Positions 12,319 through 21,037 of a stretch of DNA of 64,000 bases are shown here, one piece after another. The translations under genes and the position numbers were made by a program. The notes beneath the pieces are model-generated. The model was not told the DNA's origin. It searched no databases and was given only the letters and a program-made list of their open reading frames with translations. Origin of the DNA: Actinomadura viridilutea (GTDB lineage: Bacteria > Actinomycetota > Actinomycetes > Streptosporangiales > Streptosporangiaceae); the NCBI GenBank assembly GCA_003001795.1, contig PVNI01000010.1, positions 160,882 to 224,881 of the forward strand, read 5' to 3'. The first letter of the stretch is position 1. Each line of letters opens with the position of its first letter.

Positions 12319-12954
12319 GTGAGCATGCCTCCGACGAACGACCAGTGGCCGATCCACTCGAGGGTCGCCGAGACGCCCCTCCTGCCGCTCAGCGAGCAGC
12401 TGTTCCAGCGCCTCCTGCGTGAGCGCATCGTCGTCCTGGGCCAGCAGGTCGACGACGACATCGCCAACCGCATCTGCGCCGAGCTTCTGCTGCTGTCGGC
12501 CGAGGACGGGCAGCGCGACATCACCCTCTACATCAACTCGCCCGGCGGATCGGTCACCGCCGGCATGGCGATCTACGACGTCATGCAGTACGTGCCGAAC
12601 GACATCGTGACCGTCGCCATGGGCCTGGCCGCGTCGATGGGGCAGTTCCTGCTGTGCGCGGGCACCCGCGGCAAGCGCTACGCCCTGCCGCACGCGCGGA
12701 TCATGATGCACCAGCCGTCCGGCGGCATCGGCGGCACCGCCTCCGACATCAAGATCCAGGCGGAGCAGATGCTCTACGTCAAGAAGACGCTGGCGGAGCG
12801 GATCGCCGCGCACACCGGTCAGACGGTCGAGCAGATCGAGAAGGACTCCGACCGGGACCGCTGGTTCACCGCCGAGGAGGCCCGCGACTACGGCTTCGTC
12901 GACCACGTGGTGCTCAGCGCCAACCAGGTGCCCTCCGAGGGCCCCGTCTCCTGA
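12319..12954 (+). CDS. clpP1: ATP-dependent Clp protease proteolytic subunit 1
   Basis: This 211-residue serine peptidase forms the Clp barrel that degrades substrates unfolded by ClpX or ClpC. The catalytic serine is S106 in GLAASMGQF and the histidine is H131 in MMHQPSGG. The Asp lies in the DRDRWFTAEEARDYG region near 180. INSPGGS forms the oxyanion and handle region. The GTG at 12319 has GGAGG nine bases upstream; an in-frame ATG at 12325 is the alternative. It is followed after 29 bp by clpP2, and the two proteins normally form mixed tetradecamers in actinobacteria. ClgR control is expected from related species but I could not identify the box. Confidence 0.97.
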   Translation: MSMPPTNDQWPIHSRVAETPLLPLSEQLFQRLLRERIVVLGQQVDDDIANRICAELLLLSAEDGQRDITLYINSPGGSVTAGMAIYDVMQYVPNDIVTVAMGLAASMGQFLLCAGTRGKRYALPHARIMMHQPSGGIGGTASDIKIQAEQMLYVKKTLAERIAAHTGQTVEQIEKDSDRDRWFTAEEARDYGFVDHVVLSANQVPSEGPVS

Positions 12955-12983
12955 TCACCCGCACGAAAGCGGAGGCACTTCCA

Positions 12984-13667
12984 GTGAGCGAGCTCATCCG
13001 GCCCGGCGCGTACGACTTGATCCAGGGCGGGCGCGCGCCGATGCCCGTGGACAACCGGTACATCGTCCCCTCCTTCGTCGAGCGCACCACGTACGGGGTC
13101 AAGGAGATGAACCCGTACAACAAGCTCTTCGAGGAGCGGATCATCTTCCTCGGCGTGCAGATCGACGACGCCTCGGCCAACGACGTGATGGCCCAGCTGA
13201 TCACCCTGGAGTCGATCGACCCGGACCGGGACATCAGCATCTACATCAACTCGCCCGGCGGTTCGTTCACCGCCATGACGGCGATCTACGACACGATGCA
13301 GTTCGTCAAGCCCGACATCCAGACGGTCTGCATCGGGCAGGCGGCCTCCGCCGCGGCGGTGCTGCTGGCGGCCGGCACCCCGGGCAAGCGCGCGGCGCTG
13401 CCGAACTCGCGGATCTTCATCCACCAGCCGGCCACCGAGGGCACCTACGGCCAGGCCAGCGACATCGAGATCCAGGCCCGCGAGATCATGCGCATCCGCG
13501 AGCAGCTGGAGGAGATCCTGGCCCGGCACAGCGGCAAGAGCGTCGAGCAGGTGCGGCGGGACATCGAGCGCGACAAGATCCTCACCGCCAACGAGGCGAA
13601 GGAGTACGGTCTGATCGACGATGTCTTCGTCAGCAGGAAGCGCAGGGCCGAGGTAGTGTCGTCCTGA
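12984..13667 (+). CDS. clpP2: ATP-dependent Clp protease proteolytic subunit 2
   Basis: The second ClpP paralogue has 227 residues, with S122 in GQAASAAAVLL and H147 in FIHQPATEG as catalytic residues. It has a longer N-terminus than ClpP1 (MSELIRPGAYDLIQGG), possibly containing a processed propeptide as in other actinobacterial ClpP2 proteins. The GTG at 12984 is preceded by GGAGG at 8-bp spacing. It is in an operon with clpP1. In actinobacteria the docking loops of ClpP2 are the ones that contact the ATPase ring, so this subunit probably mediates ClpX and ClpC binding (inference from related systems). Confidence 0.96.
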   Translation: MSELIRPGAYDLIQGGRAPMPVDNRYIVPSFVERTTYGVKEMNPYNKLFEERIIFLGVQIDDASANDVMAQLITLESIDPDRDISIYINSPGGSFTAMTAIYDTMQFVKPDIQTVCIGQAASAAAVLLAAGTPGKRAALPNSRIFIHQPATEGTYGQASDIEIQAREIMRIREQLEEILARHSGKSVEQVRRDIERDKILTANEAKEYGLIDDVFVSRKRRAEVVSS

Positions 13668-13842
13668 GACGGCACCTGGACCTGGGAGGCCCCCAGCCCG
13701 GTCGTCTTTCTTCCGGGCGAGGGGCTTACCAAGTCCGTTGGAGACGGTAACGTCGATTCCAACGTCGAGAGCCTTCGGGACACGCAACCGAGCTGCGCCG
13801 CATCCTCACAGGCGGGCGGCCCCACGAAAAGGAGACAGTTGG

Positions 13843-15117
13843 GTGGCACGCATCGGCGACGGTGGTGACCTGCTCAAGTGCTCGTTCTGCGGGAAGAGCC
13901 AGAAGCAGGTCAAGAAGCTCATCGCGGGTCCGGGCGTGTACATCTGCGACGAGTGCATCGACCTCTGCAACGAGATCATCGAGGAGGAGCTCGCCGAGTC
14001 CTCCGACCTCAAGTGGGACAGCCTGCCCAAGCCGCGGGAGATCTACGAGTTCCTGGACTCCTACGTCATCGGGCAGGAGGCCGCCAAGAAGGCGCTGTCG
14101 GTGGCCGTCTACAACCACTACAAGCGCATCCAGTCCGGCGACACCGGGCGGGACGACCAGGTCGAGCTGGCCAAGTCGAACATCCTCCTGCTGGGGCCGA
14201 CCGGCTCGGGTAAGACGCTGCTCGCGCAGACGCTCGCCAAGCTCCTCAACGTGCCGTTCGCCATCGCGGACGCGACGGCGCTGACGGAGGCCGGATACGT
14301 CGGCGAGGACGTCGAGAACATCCTGCTCAAGCTGATCCAGGCGGCCGACTACGACGTCAAGAAGGCCGAGACCGGGATCATCTACATCGACGAGGTCGAC
14401 AAGATCGCCCGCAAGAGCGAGAACCCGTCGATCACTCGCGACGTGTCCGGCGAGGGCGTCCAGCAGGCGCTGCTGAAGATCCTGGAGGGGACCACCGCGA
14501 GCGTCCCGCCGCAGGGCGGCCGCAAGCACCCTCACCAGGAGTTCATCCAGATCGACACCACCAACGTGCTGTTCATCTGCGGCGGCGCCTTCGCGGGGCT
14601 CGAGAAGATCATCGAGTCCCGGGTGGGGAAGCAGGGCATGGGCTTCGGCGCGGTCATCCGCTCCAAGGACGACTACGCCGAGACCAGCAATCTGCTGGCC
14701 GAGGTGATGCCCGAGGACCTGCTGAAGTTCGGGATGATCCCCGAGTTCATCGGCCGCCTCCCGATCATCACCAGCGTCCACAACCTGGACCGGCAGGCGC
14801 TGATCAACATCCTCACCGAGCCCAAGAACGCGCTGGTCAAGCAGTACCACCGGCTGTTCGAGCTGGACGGCGTGGACCTGGAGTTCACCCCCGACGCGCT
14901 GGAGGCCATCGCCGACCAGGCGATCCTGCGCGGCACCGGCGCCCGCGGCCTGCGCGCGATCATGGAGGAGGTCCTCCTCTCGGTGATGTACGAGGTGCCG
15001 AGCCGCCAGGACGTCGCCCGCGTCGTCATCACCCGCGAGGCCGTGCTGGAGCACGTCAACCCCACCCTCGTCCCGCGCGAACGCGCCAAGCGCGAACCCC
15101 GCGAGAAGTCCGCGTAG
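13843..15117 (+). CDS. clpX: ATP-dependent Clp protease ATP-binding subunit ClpX
   Basis: This 424-residue AAA+ unfoldase has an N-terminal zinc-binding domain (C13, C16, C35, C38: CSFC and CDEC), Walker A GPTGSGKT at 118-125, Walker B in IIYIDEVDK, and sensor and arginine-finger regions typical of ClpX hexamers. It recognises tagged substrates and feeds them to ClpP. The GTG at 13843 (MARIGDGGDLLKC) has AAAGGAG upstream and matches the usual actinobacterial N-terminus; the longer frame starting at 13738 has no conserved content. A 175-bp gap from clpP2 leaves room for its own promoter. The tail is short and rich in Arg and Glu. Confidence 0.97.
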   Translation: MARIGDGGDLLKCSFCGKSQKQVKKLIAGPGVYICDECIDLCNEIIEEELAESSDLKWDSLPKPREIYEFLDSYVIGQEAAKKALSVAVYNHYKRIQSGDTGRDDQVELAKSNILLLGPTGSGKTLLAQTLAKLLNVPFAIADATALTEAGYVGEDVENILLKLIQAADYDVKKAETGIIYIDEVDKIARKSENPSITRDVSGEGVQQALLKILEGTTASVPPQGGRKHPHQEFIQIDTTNVLFICGGAFAGLEKIIESRVGKQGMGFGAVIRSKDDYAETSNLLAEVMPEDLLKFGMIPEFIGRLPIITSVHNLDRQALINILTEPKNALVKQYHRLFELDGVDLEFTPDALEAIADQAILRGTGARGLRAIMEEVLLSVMYEVPSRQDVARVVITREAVLEHVNPTLVPRERAKREPREKSA

Positions 15118-15783
15118 CACCCGGGCACGCGGGGCGGGGCACCCCGGCTCGGTGAGCTGACCTCGCCTCCGCCGTGCCCGTGCTGCTTCCTGAGGGCTCC
15201 AGGGAATTCCTGAGGGCTCCAGCGAAGCGGTGGTTGCGGCCGGTCACTGGCCGTTCTTCATCCTGGGACCCACGTCTTGGCGGGTTGGCGCGTGCCCAGA
15301 ACCCCTGTGCGGCCACGGCTCAGTCGGCTTGACGTTCGCCCTGACGGGCCGCGCGGTGCCTGATTCCCGCCCTGCGGAGTGATCGAGGCGGGCGAGTCGC
15401 CCTCGGGCCGCCGTGCGTGCGCCAGTGCGCAAAGGCCCGCCGCTGAGGCCGCGTGAACGCGCCGGCCGATTTCGCTCGGGCCTCTTCGTCGGAGTTCCGA
15501 GAGCTCCAGCTCGATCAGATTGCTGCCGACAGCGCCCGCCGCCGAGCGATGAGGCCGACGGCGACCGCACCGGCGCGCAGGGCCGCGCCCGTTCGGCGGC
15601 CGCGATGCCGCCGCAGTCCGCTTCCCCGGCCTGTGCCCGGAAGATCTCCGGGGCGTCCGGCAGGTGGAGCGGCGGTGGGCCGTGCCGCCGCCCTGAACGG
15701 TCTTCAAAGCGTCCCCGTCAGAGGCTGCTCTGGGGATGCCGACTGGGGAGGTGGCGTCGTTGTGGGGGTGCAGCCGCGGGGGG
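15118..15783. other. Gene-free region downstream of clpX
   Basis: This 666-bp region lies between the convergent clpX and response-regulator genes. It contains a 20-bp-period tandem duplication (15187-15222) and short frames without conserved content; one plus-strand frame near 15600-15695 (VRFPGLCPEDLRGVRQ) looks like a gene relic. I see no RNA gene. As both neighbours converge, it should hold two terminators, but no dominant stem-loop stands out. Confidence 0.5.
15187..15222. repeat. Tandem duplication of TTCCTGAGGGCTCCAG
   Basis: The 16-bp sequence TTCCTGAGGGCTCCAG occurs at 15187-15202 and again at 15207-15222, separated by GGAA, giving a 20-bp period. It lies just past clpX, in non-coding DNA. 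Confidence 0.75.
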
Positions 15784-16470
15784 TCAGCGGGGGGTGGTGT
15801 GGCGGTTGGGGTCGCCCAGGCCGGCCTCGCGCGCCACGACGATGGCCTGGGCGCGGTCGGCGACGTGGAGTTTCATGAAGATGTTCGACACGTGGTTGCG
15901 CACGGTCTTCTGGCTGAGGAAGAGGGTGGCGGCGATCTCGGCGTTGCTGCGGCCCTGGGCGATCAGTTCCAGGACCTCGCGTTCGCGCTCGGTGAGCTGC
16001 GGGAAGGCCGCCTGGCGGGGGTCGGGCATCTCGGTGAAGTACGCCAGCACCCGGCGGGCGATCTCCGGGCCGTAGATGGCCTCGCCCGCGGCGACGGCGC
16101 GGACGGCGCGGGCGATCTCCTCGGCGCCGGACTCCTTGAGCAGGTAGCCGCGGGCGCCGGCGCGCATGGCGGCGAACACCGAGTCGTCGTCGCGGAACAT
16201 CGTGAGCACCAGCACGCCGATGCGCGGGCTGGTGCGGGTGATGGTGCGGGTGGCCTCGATGCCGTTGCCGCCGGGCATCTGCAGGTCCATCACGACCACG
16301 TCGGGCTGCAGTTCGGCGGCCAGCCGCACCGCGTCGGGGCCGTTCTCGGCCTCGGCGACCACCTCGACGCCGAGGGCCTGCAGCAGGCTCCGCAGGCCCT
16401 GCCGGTAGATCGGGTGGTCGTCGGTGATCAGCACCCGGATGGGCTCGCCGGTCCGCTCCGGCTCGGTCAT
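15784..16470 (-). CDS. NarL/FixJ-family two-component response regulator
   Basis: This 228-residue protein has a receiver domain (about 11-130), with acidic residues DD at 17-18, phospho-acceptor D62 in VVVMDLQMPG and the conserved Lys in GYLLKESG. A LuxR-type helix-turn-helix follows at about 160-217 (LTEREREVLELIAQGRSNAEIA, then LFLSQKTVRNHVSNI). It should be phosphorylated by the kinase encoded 19 bp upstream in the same operon and then bind DNA as a dimer. Targets are unknown; the membrane-anchored protein gene just upstream (17417-18157) is co-oriented and a candidate member of the same circuit. Confidence 0.95.
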   Translation of the reverse strand: MTEPERTGEPIRVLITDDHPIYRQGLRSLLQALGVEVVAEAENGPDAVRLAAELQPDVVVMDLQMPGGNGIEATRTITRTSPRIGVLVLTMFRDDDSVFAAMRAGARGYLLKESGAEEIARAVRAVAAGEAIYGPEIARRVLAYFTEMPDPRQAAFPQLTEREREVLELIAQGRSNAEIAATLFLSQKTVRNHVSNIFMKLHVADRAQAIVVAREAGLGDPNRHTTPR

Positions 16471-16489
16471 CGTCGCGCTCCGCTCGCCT

Positions 16490-17284
16490 TCACTCGCCGG
16501 AAGGCCGATGGTAGTCGGGGACGGCCAGGGGGAGGCGGGCCGAGACGATGGTGCCCGCGCCCGGCCGCGAGGTGATGAGGCAGGTGCCGCCGACCTCGGC
16601 GGCCCACTCGCGCATCGCGGCGAGGCCGCCGCGGCGCCGCGGGCGGTGGTCGTCGGAGGCGTCCCGGGCGGCCTGGTCGGGCAGGCCGACGCCCGAGTCG
16701 GCGATCATCAGGTGCAGGGCGGCGTCCCGGTTCAGCAGCACCAGCACCGCGTCGGCGCGGGCGTGGGCGCGGACGTTCGCCAACGCCTCGCGCGCGATGC
16801 GGTAGGCGGCGACCTCCACCGCGGCGGGCAGGACCTCGGCGTCCTTGCCGAGGCCTTCCACCCGCACGTCGACGCGTTCGCAGCAGCCCGCGGCCAGCGC
16901 CTCGACCGCCCCGGCGAGGCCCAGGTCGTCCAGCGCGGGCGGACGCAGCCCGTGCGCCAGTTCCCGGATCTGGGCGACGGTCGTGGCCAGCCGGTCGCGC
17001 AGCTCCGACAGCAGCGGCGCGACGCGTTCGGGCTCTCCGTTCAGGGTGAGGCGGGCGGCGTCCAGGGAGACGGCCAGGCTGGCCAGGGTGGGGCCGAGCC
17101 CGTCGTGCAGGTCGTGCCGCAGCCGCCGCCGCTCCTCCTCGCGGGCGGCCAGGATGCGTTGGCGCGAGCGCTGCAGGTCGTGGGTGAGCCGGTGCAGGCG
17201 GGGGATGCTGGCCAGGTGCGCGGCCGCCGCACCGGCGGCGAACGCCGCGGCGAGGGCGGCGACGCGCCCCACTCCCGCCGCCAT
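16490..17284 (-). CDS. NarL-type histidine kinase lacking an extracellular sensor domain
   Basis: The 264-residue kinase has one N-terminal hydrophobic segment (about 3-24, Ala-rich), then a short helical stretch leading to the HisKA_3 phospho-acceptor block (RRRLRHDLHDGLGPTLA, His60), and a C-terminal HATPase domain with REALANVRAHA (N box) and DSGVGLP (G1 box). It has no periplasmic, PAS or GAF domain, so input must come through the membrane helix or a partner. I chose ATG 17284: the perfect AGGAGG (17289-17294, minus strand) is four bases away, but only one base from the alternative GTG at 17287. It is in an operon with the response regulator at 15784. Confidence 0.9.
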   Translation of the reverse strand: MAAGVGRVAALAAAFAAGAAAAHLASIPRLHRLTHDLQRSRQRILAAREEERRRLRHDLHDGLGPTLASLAVSLDAARLTLNGEPERVAPLLSELRDRLATTVAQIRELAHGLRPPALDDLGLAGAVEALAAGCCERVDVRVEGLGKDAEVLPAAVEVAAYRIAREALANVRAHARADAVLVLLNRDAALHLMIADSGVGLPDQAARDASDDHRPRRRGGLAAMREWAAEVGGTCLITSRPGAGTIVSARLPLAVPDYHRPSGE

Positions 17285-17416
17285 CACACCTCCTGCCGTC
17301 GTGCCCGTCGTCCCGGCGCCCGCGGACCGCGGAGGCAGAACCTCCGCGGTCAGCCTCGCGGGTGGGACGACCCGGCGTCAGGGGACCCGTGTCCCGATCC
17401 CGGCGGGATTTTCGGG

Positions 17417-18157
17417 TCAGCTCTCCACGTCCTTGCGCATGCGGCGCATCTGATCGGCGACGGTGCCGTAGGAGTAGCTGCGCGTGCCGCCCAGCGTCGT
17501 GGTGGTCTGCGGGGCGGGGGTGACCATCCCGAAGGTCTTCTTGGTCATCCACACGCAGCTGGCCGTCGAGTACGACAGGGAGCTGCCGGGCACGCTGGCG
17601 CGGATCGACGCGCAGACCGCCTCGCCGTCCCCGCCCGGGTCGGCCAGCGGGATCGTGATCACGGACACGCTGCCGGTGCCGACGGCGTTCATGGCGTTCC
17701 GGAAGTCGCTCTGCAGCCGGTCGGGGTCGAAGCTGCCGGTGCCGCCGATGAACAGGTACCGATCGGTGCCCGTGCCGTAGACCGCGGTCTTGATCTCGTC
17801 GACGTCCGAGCCGCCCAGCCTGCTCAGGCTCGACCGCTGGGCGCTGATCTGCGTGCCCAGCTGGCTCTCGGCGGAGTAGTTGCGGGTCAACCCGCCGGCC
17901 GTGGCCGGGGTGCTGATGGAGCTGGGACCGCCGCCGACCATGACGACGGCCACCACCACGACGGCGACCACCGCCACGGCCAGCACGGCGAGAAGCCCGA
18001 TCACCAGGGGCGCGGAGGAGGACCGCCGCGGGGGCGGCGGCGCGTACGGTCCGGGCATCGGGCCGGGCGGGTAGCCGGGGGGTTGCGGGCCGGGCCCGTA
18101 GGGGATGCCTCCGCCGGGAGGGCCTCCCGGCGCGGGTGGGGGGTTCCAACCGCTCAT
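17417..18157 (-). CDS. Membrane-anchored protein with Pro-rich N-terminus, FIGGTG family (paralogue A)
   Basis: This 246-residue protein has a cytoplasmic Pro/Gly-rich N-terminus (about 1-48), one transmembrane helix (about 49-72, PLVIGLLAVLAVAVVAVVVV) and an outer-surface domain of about 170 residues. The outer domain carries RYLFIGGTGSFDPD, a Cys pair (VCASIR, SCVWM) and the ending DQMRRMRKDVES. The same elements in the same order occur in the gene at 21038-22096 on the other side of valS. GAGGAG precedes the ATG at 18157. It is upstream of and co-oriented with the kinase-regulator pair (132 bp gap), so it might be a sensory or regulated partner. No named family is recognised. Confidence 0.8.
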   Translation of the reverse strand: MSGWNPPPAPGGPPGGGIPYGPGPQPPGYPPGPMPGPYAPPPPRRSSSAPLVIGLLAVLAVAVVAVVVVAVVMVGGGPSSISTPATAGGLTRNYSAESQLGTQISAQRSSLSRLGGSDVDEIKTAVYGTGTDRYLFIGGTGSFDPDRLQSDFRNAMNAVGTGSVSVITIPLADPGGDGEAVCASIRASVPGSSLSYSTASCVWMTKKTFGMVTPAPQTTTTLGGTRSYSYGTVADQMRRMRKDVES

Positions 18158-18257
18158 GTCACTCCTCGAAGAGTCCGGACGGCGCGGACGTCCGCCCGCA
18201 GGGGGCTGATAGTTGGACGCATCACGAGGGCCGCGCGTTCTACCGTCCCGGGGCCCG

Positions 18258-18263
18258 TAGAAT
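18258..18263 (+). promoter_or_regulatory. TAGAAT -10 element placed for a leaderless valS transcript
   Basis: TAGAAT ends 8 nt before the valS GTG, so transcription should begin at or within a base or two of the start codon. No Shine-Dalgarno sequence is present (CTGGGCCC precedes GTG). The -35 region is weak. Confidence 0.55.
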
Positions 18264-18271
18264 CTGGGCCC

Positions 18272-20896
18272 GTGACAACGCCCAGCACTGAGCGCGGCCG
18301 GACGGCCGCCCACGTCGATCTGCCCACCAAGTATCAACCGGCCGACGTCGAGGGCAGGCTCTACGAGCGCTGGGTATCGGCAGGGTACTTCGCCGCCGAT
18401 CCGGCGCGGTACCCGGACCGACCGGCCTACTCGATCGTCATCCCGCCGCCCAACGTGACCGGGTCGCTGCACATGGGGCACGCCCTGGACCACTCCATCC
18501 AGGACGCGCTGGTGCGGCGCCGCCGCATGCAGGGCTACGAGACCGTGTGGGTGCCCGGCATGGACCACGCCGGGATCGCCACCCAGAACGTCGTGGAGCG
18601 GGAGCTGGCCAAGGAGGGCAAGTCCCGGCACGACCTGGGCCGCGAGGCGTTCGTGGAGCGGGTCTGGGCGTGGAAGGCCGAGTCCGGCGGCCGGATCCTC
18701 GGGCAGATGCGCCGCCTCGGCGACAGCGTGGACTGGGGCCGCGAGGCGTTCACCATGGACGAGGCCCGCGCCCGCGCCGTCCGCACGATCTTCAAGCGGC
18801 TGTTCGACGACGGTCTGATCTACCGGGCCGAGCGGATCATCAACTGGTGCCCGCGCTGCCTGACCGCGCTGTCGGACATCGAGGTCGAGCACGCCGAGCG
18901 CGAGGGCGAGCTCGTGTCGATCCGGTACGGGTCCGGCGAGGACGAGATCGTCGTGGCGACCACCCGGGCCGAGACGATGCTCGGCGACACCGCGGTGGCC
19001 GTGCACCCCGACGACGAGCGCTACCGGCACATGGTGGGCCGGGAGATCGAGCTGCCGCTGACCGGGCGGCGCATCCCGGTGGTGGCCGACGAGCACGTCG
19101 ACCCGGAGTTCGGCACCGGCGCGGTGAAGGTCACCCCGGCGCACGACCCCAACGACTTCGAGATCGGGCGGCGGCACGATCTGCCCTCGCTGACGATCAT
19201 GGACGAGCGCGGCGTCATCACCGCGCACGGCCCGTTCGAGGGCCTCGACCGGTTCGAGGCGCGGCCCGCCGTGGTGGCCGCGCTGCGCCAGCAGGGCCGG
19301 ATCGTCAAGGAGGTCCGCCCGTACGTGCACTCGGTGGGGCACTGCCAGCGCTGCTCCACCGTCGTCGAGCCGCGGGTGTCGCTGCAGTGGTTCGTCAAGG
19401 TCGCGCCGCTGGCCAAGGCCGCCGGCGACGCCGTCCGCGAGGGCCGCGTGAAGATCCACCCGCCGGAGATGGCGGCCCGCTACTTCGAGTGGGTCGACAA
19501 CATGCACGACTGGTGCATCAGCCGCCAGCTGTGGTGGGGGCACCGCATCCCGGTGTGGTACGGGCCGGACGGGCAGACGATGTGCCCGGGCCCGGACGAG
19601 GAGCCGCCCGCCGGGTGGACCCAGGACACCGACGTCCTCGACACCTGGTTCTCCTCGGCGCTGTGGCCGTTCTCCACCTTCGGCTGGCCGGAGCGCACCC
19701 CCGACCTGGAGCGCTTCTACCCGACGTCGGTGCTGGTCACCGGCTACGACATCCTGTTCTTCTGGGTCGCCCGGATGATGATGTTCGGGCTGTACGCGAT
19801 GGACGGGGTCGAGCCGTTCAAGGTGATCGCGCTGCACGGCATGGTGCGCGACCAGCACGGCAAGAAGATGTCCAAGTCGTTCGGCAACGTCGTCGACCCG
19901 CTGGACTGGATCGACCGGTACGGCGCCGACGCCACCCGGTTCACGCTGCTGCGCGGCGCCAACCCCGGCGGCGACGTGCCGGTGGCCGACGAGTGGGCGC
20001 AGGGCTCGCGCAACTTCTGCAACAAGCTGTGGAACGCGACCCGGTTCGCGTTGATGAACGGCGCGCACGTGCGCGGCGAGCTGCCCTCCGAGGGGCTGAC
20101 GACCGTCGACCGGTGGGTGCTGTCGCGGCTGCAGAAGGTGATCGCCGAGGTCGACGGGCACCTGGAGTCCTTCGAGTTCGCCAAGGCGTGCGAGACGCTG
20201 TACCACTTCGCGTGGGACGAGGTGTGCGACTGGTACGTCGAGCTGTCCAAGGTCCAGCTCGACGACCCCGCGACCGCCGAGTCCACGCGCCGCGTCCTCG
20301 GCGAGGTGCTGGACAACCTGCTGCGACTGCTGCACCCGGTCGTCCCGTTCGTCACCGAGGAGCTGTGGACGTCGCTGACGGGCCGGGAGACGATCGTGCG
20401 GGCCGAGTGGCCGCAGCCGGACCGGGCGCGGCGCGACGAGGACGCCGAGGCGCTGGTGGCGTCGCTGCAGCGGCTGGTCACCGAGGTCCGGCGGTTCCGT
20501 GCCGACCAGGGCCTCAAGCCGGGGCAGCGGGTCGCCGCCGCCCTGGAGTGGGGCGAGTCGCCGCTGGCCGCCCACGAGCCGGGCGTGCGGATGCTGCTGC
20601 GCCTGGACGCGCCGGGCGAGGGCTTCTCGGCCACCGCGTCGCTGCCGGTGGAGGGCGTGACCGTCCGGCTGGACACCCACGGGGCCATCGACGTGGCCGC
20701 CGAGCGCAAGCGCCTGGAGAAGGACCTGGCCAACGCCCGCAAGGAGGCCGAGCAGGCCCGCCGCAAGCTCGGCAACGAGTCGTTCGTCGCCAAGGCGCCC
20801 GAGGCCGTGGTCGCCAAGACCCGCGACCGGCTCAGCCAGGCCGAGGCCGAGATCGCGCGTCTGGAGGCGCAGCTGGCCGCGCTGCCCGCCGCCTGA
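18272..20896 (+). CDS. valS: Valyl-tRNA synthetase
   Basis: This 874-residue class I synthetase charges tRNA-Val. It has the HIGH-type motif HMGH at 67-70, the editing domain with ATTRAETMLGDTAVAVHP, a GWTQDTDVLDTWFSSALWP block, KMSKS at 532-536, the anticodon-binding domain, and a C-terminal coiled coil (about 810-874; RKRLEKDLANARKEAEQARR). The GTG at 18272 is the only start that gives a normal length; the frame stays open upstream to 16424 only as antisense to the two-component genes. The start probably lies at the 5' end of the message (TAGAAT 8 nt upstream, no ribosome-binding site). I saw no T-box-like leader, and none could fit in a leaderless transcript. Confidence 0.97.
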   Translation: MTTPSTERGRTAAHVDLPTKYQPADVEGRLYERWVSAGYFAADPARYPDRPAYSIVIPPPNVTGSLHMGHALDHSIQDALVRRRRMQGYETVWVPGMDHAGIATQNVVERELAKEGKSRHDLGREAFVERVWAWKAESGGRILGQMRRLGDSVDWGREAFTMDEARARAVRTIFKRLFDDGLIYRAERIINWCPRCLTALSDIEVEHAEREGELVSIRYGSGEDEIVVATTRAETMLGDTAVAVHPDDERYRHMVGREIELPLTGRRIPVVADEHVDPEFGTGAVKVTPAHDPNDFEIGRRHDLPSLTIMDERGVITAHGPFEGLDRFEARPAVVAALRQQGRIVKEVRPYVHSVGHCQRCSTVVEPRVSLQWFVKVAPLAKAAGDAVREGRVKIHPPEMAARYFEWVDNMHDWCISRQLWWGHRIPVWYGPDGQTMCPGPDEEPPAGWTQDTDVLDTWFSSALWPFSTFGWPERTPDLERFYPTSVLVTGYDILFFWVARMMMFGLYAMDGVEPFKVIALHGMVRDQHGKKMSKSFGNVVDPLDWIDRYGADATRFTLLRGANPGGDVPVADEWAQGSRNFCNKLWNATRFALMNGAHVRGELPSEGLTTVDRWVLSRLQKVIAEVDGHLESFEFAKACETLYHFAWDEVCDWYVELSKVQLDDPATAESTRRVLGEVLDNLLRLLHPVVPFVTEELWTSLTGRETIVRAEWPQPDRARRDEDAEALVASLQRLVTEVRRFRADQGLKPGQRVAAALEWGESPLAAHEPGVRMLLRLDAPGEGFSATASLPVEGVTVRLDTHGAIDVAAERKRLEKDLANARKEAEQARRKLGNESFVAKAPEAVVAKTRDRLSQAEAEIARLEAQLAALPAA

Positions 20897-21037
20897 GGCG
20901 CCGCCCGCGGACGGGACGCGACGCCGGGCCGGGTGTGCCGAACGCGGGGCGCGCCCGGCCCGGCGGCGTTACCATCCCGTGTGATCGTTGTGGTGATCCG
21001 CGTACTTCGGGGCTGGATGTGACTGTCGGGAGGGTCG

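Noticed and set aside
16424..18271. Upstream extension of the valS frame to 1490 residues
   Set aside because: The extra 616 codons are antisense to the kinase-regulator genes and lack synthetase sequence; the GTG at 18272 gives the standard length.
18158..18271. T-box or other riboswitch before valS
   Set aside because: The gap is only 114 bp, the predicted start of transcription is at the start codon, and no T-box sequence is visible.
17417..20680. Minus-strand frame of 1087 codons covering valS and paralogue A
   Set aside because: Only the last 247 codons (from ATG 18157) encode a real protein; the rest is antisense to valS.
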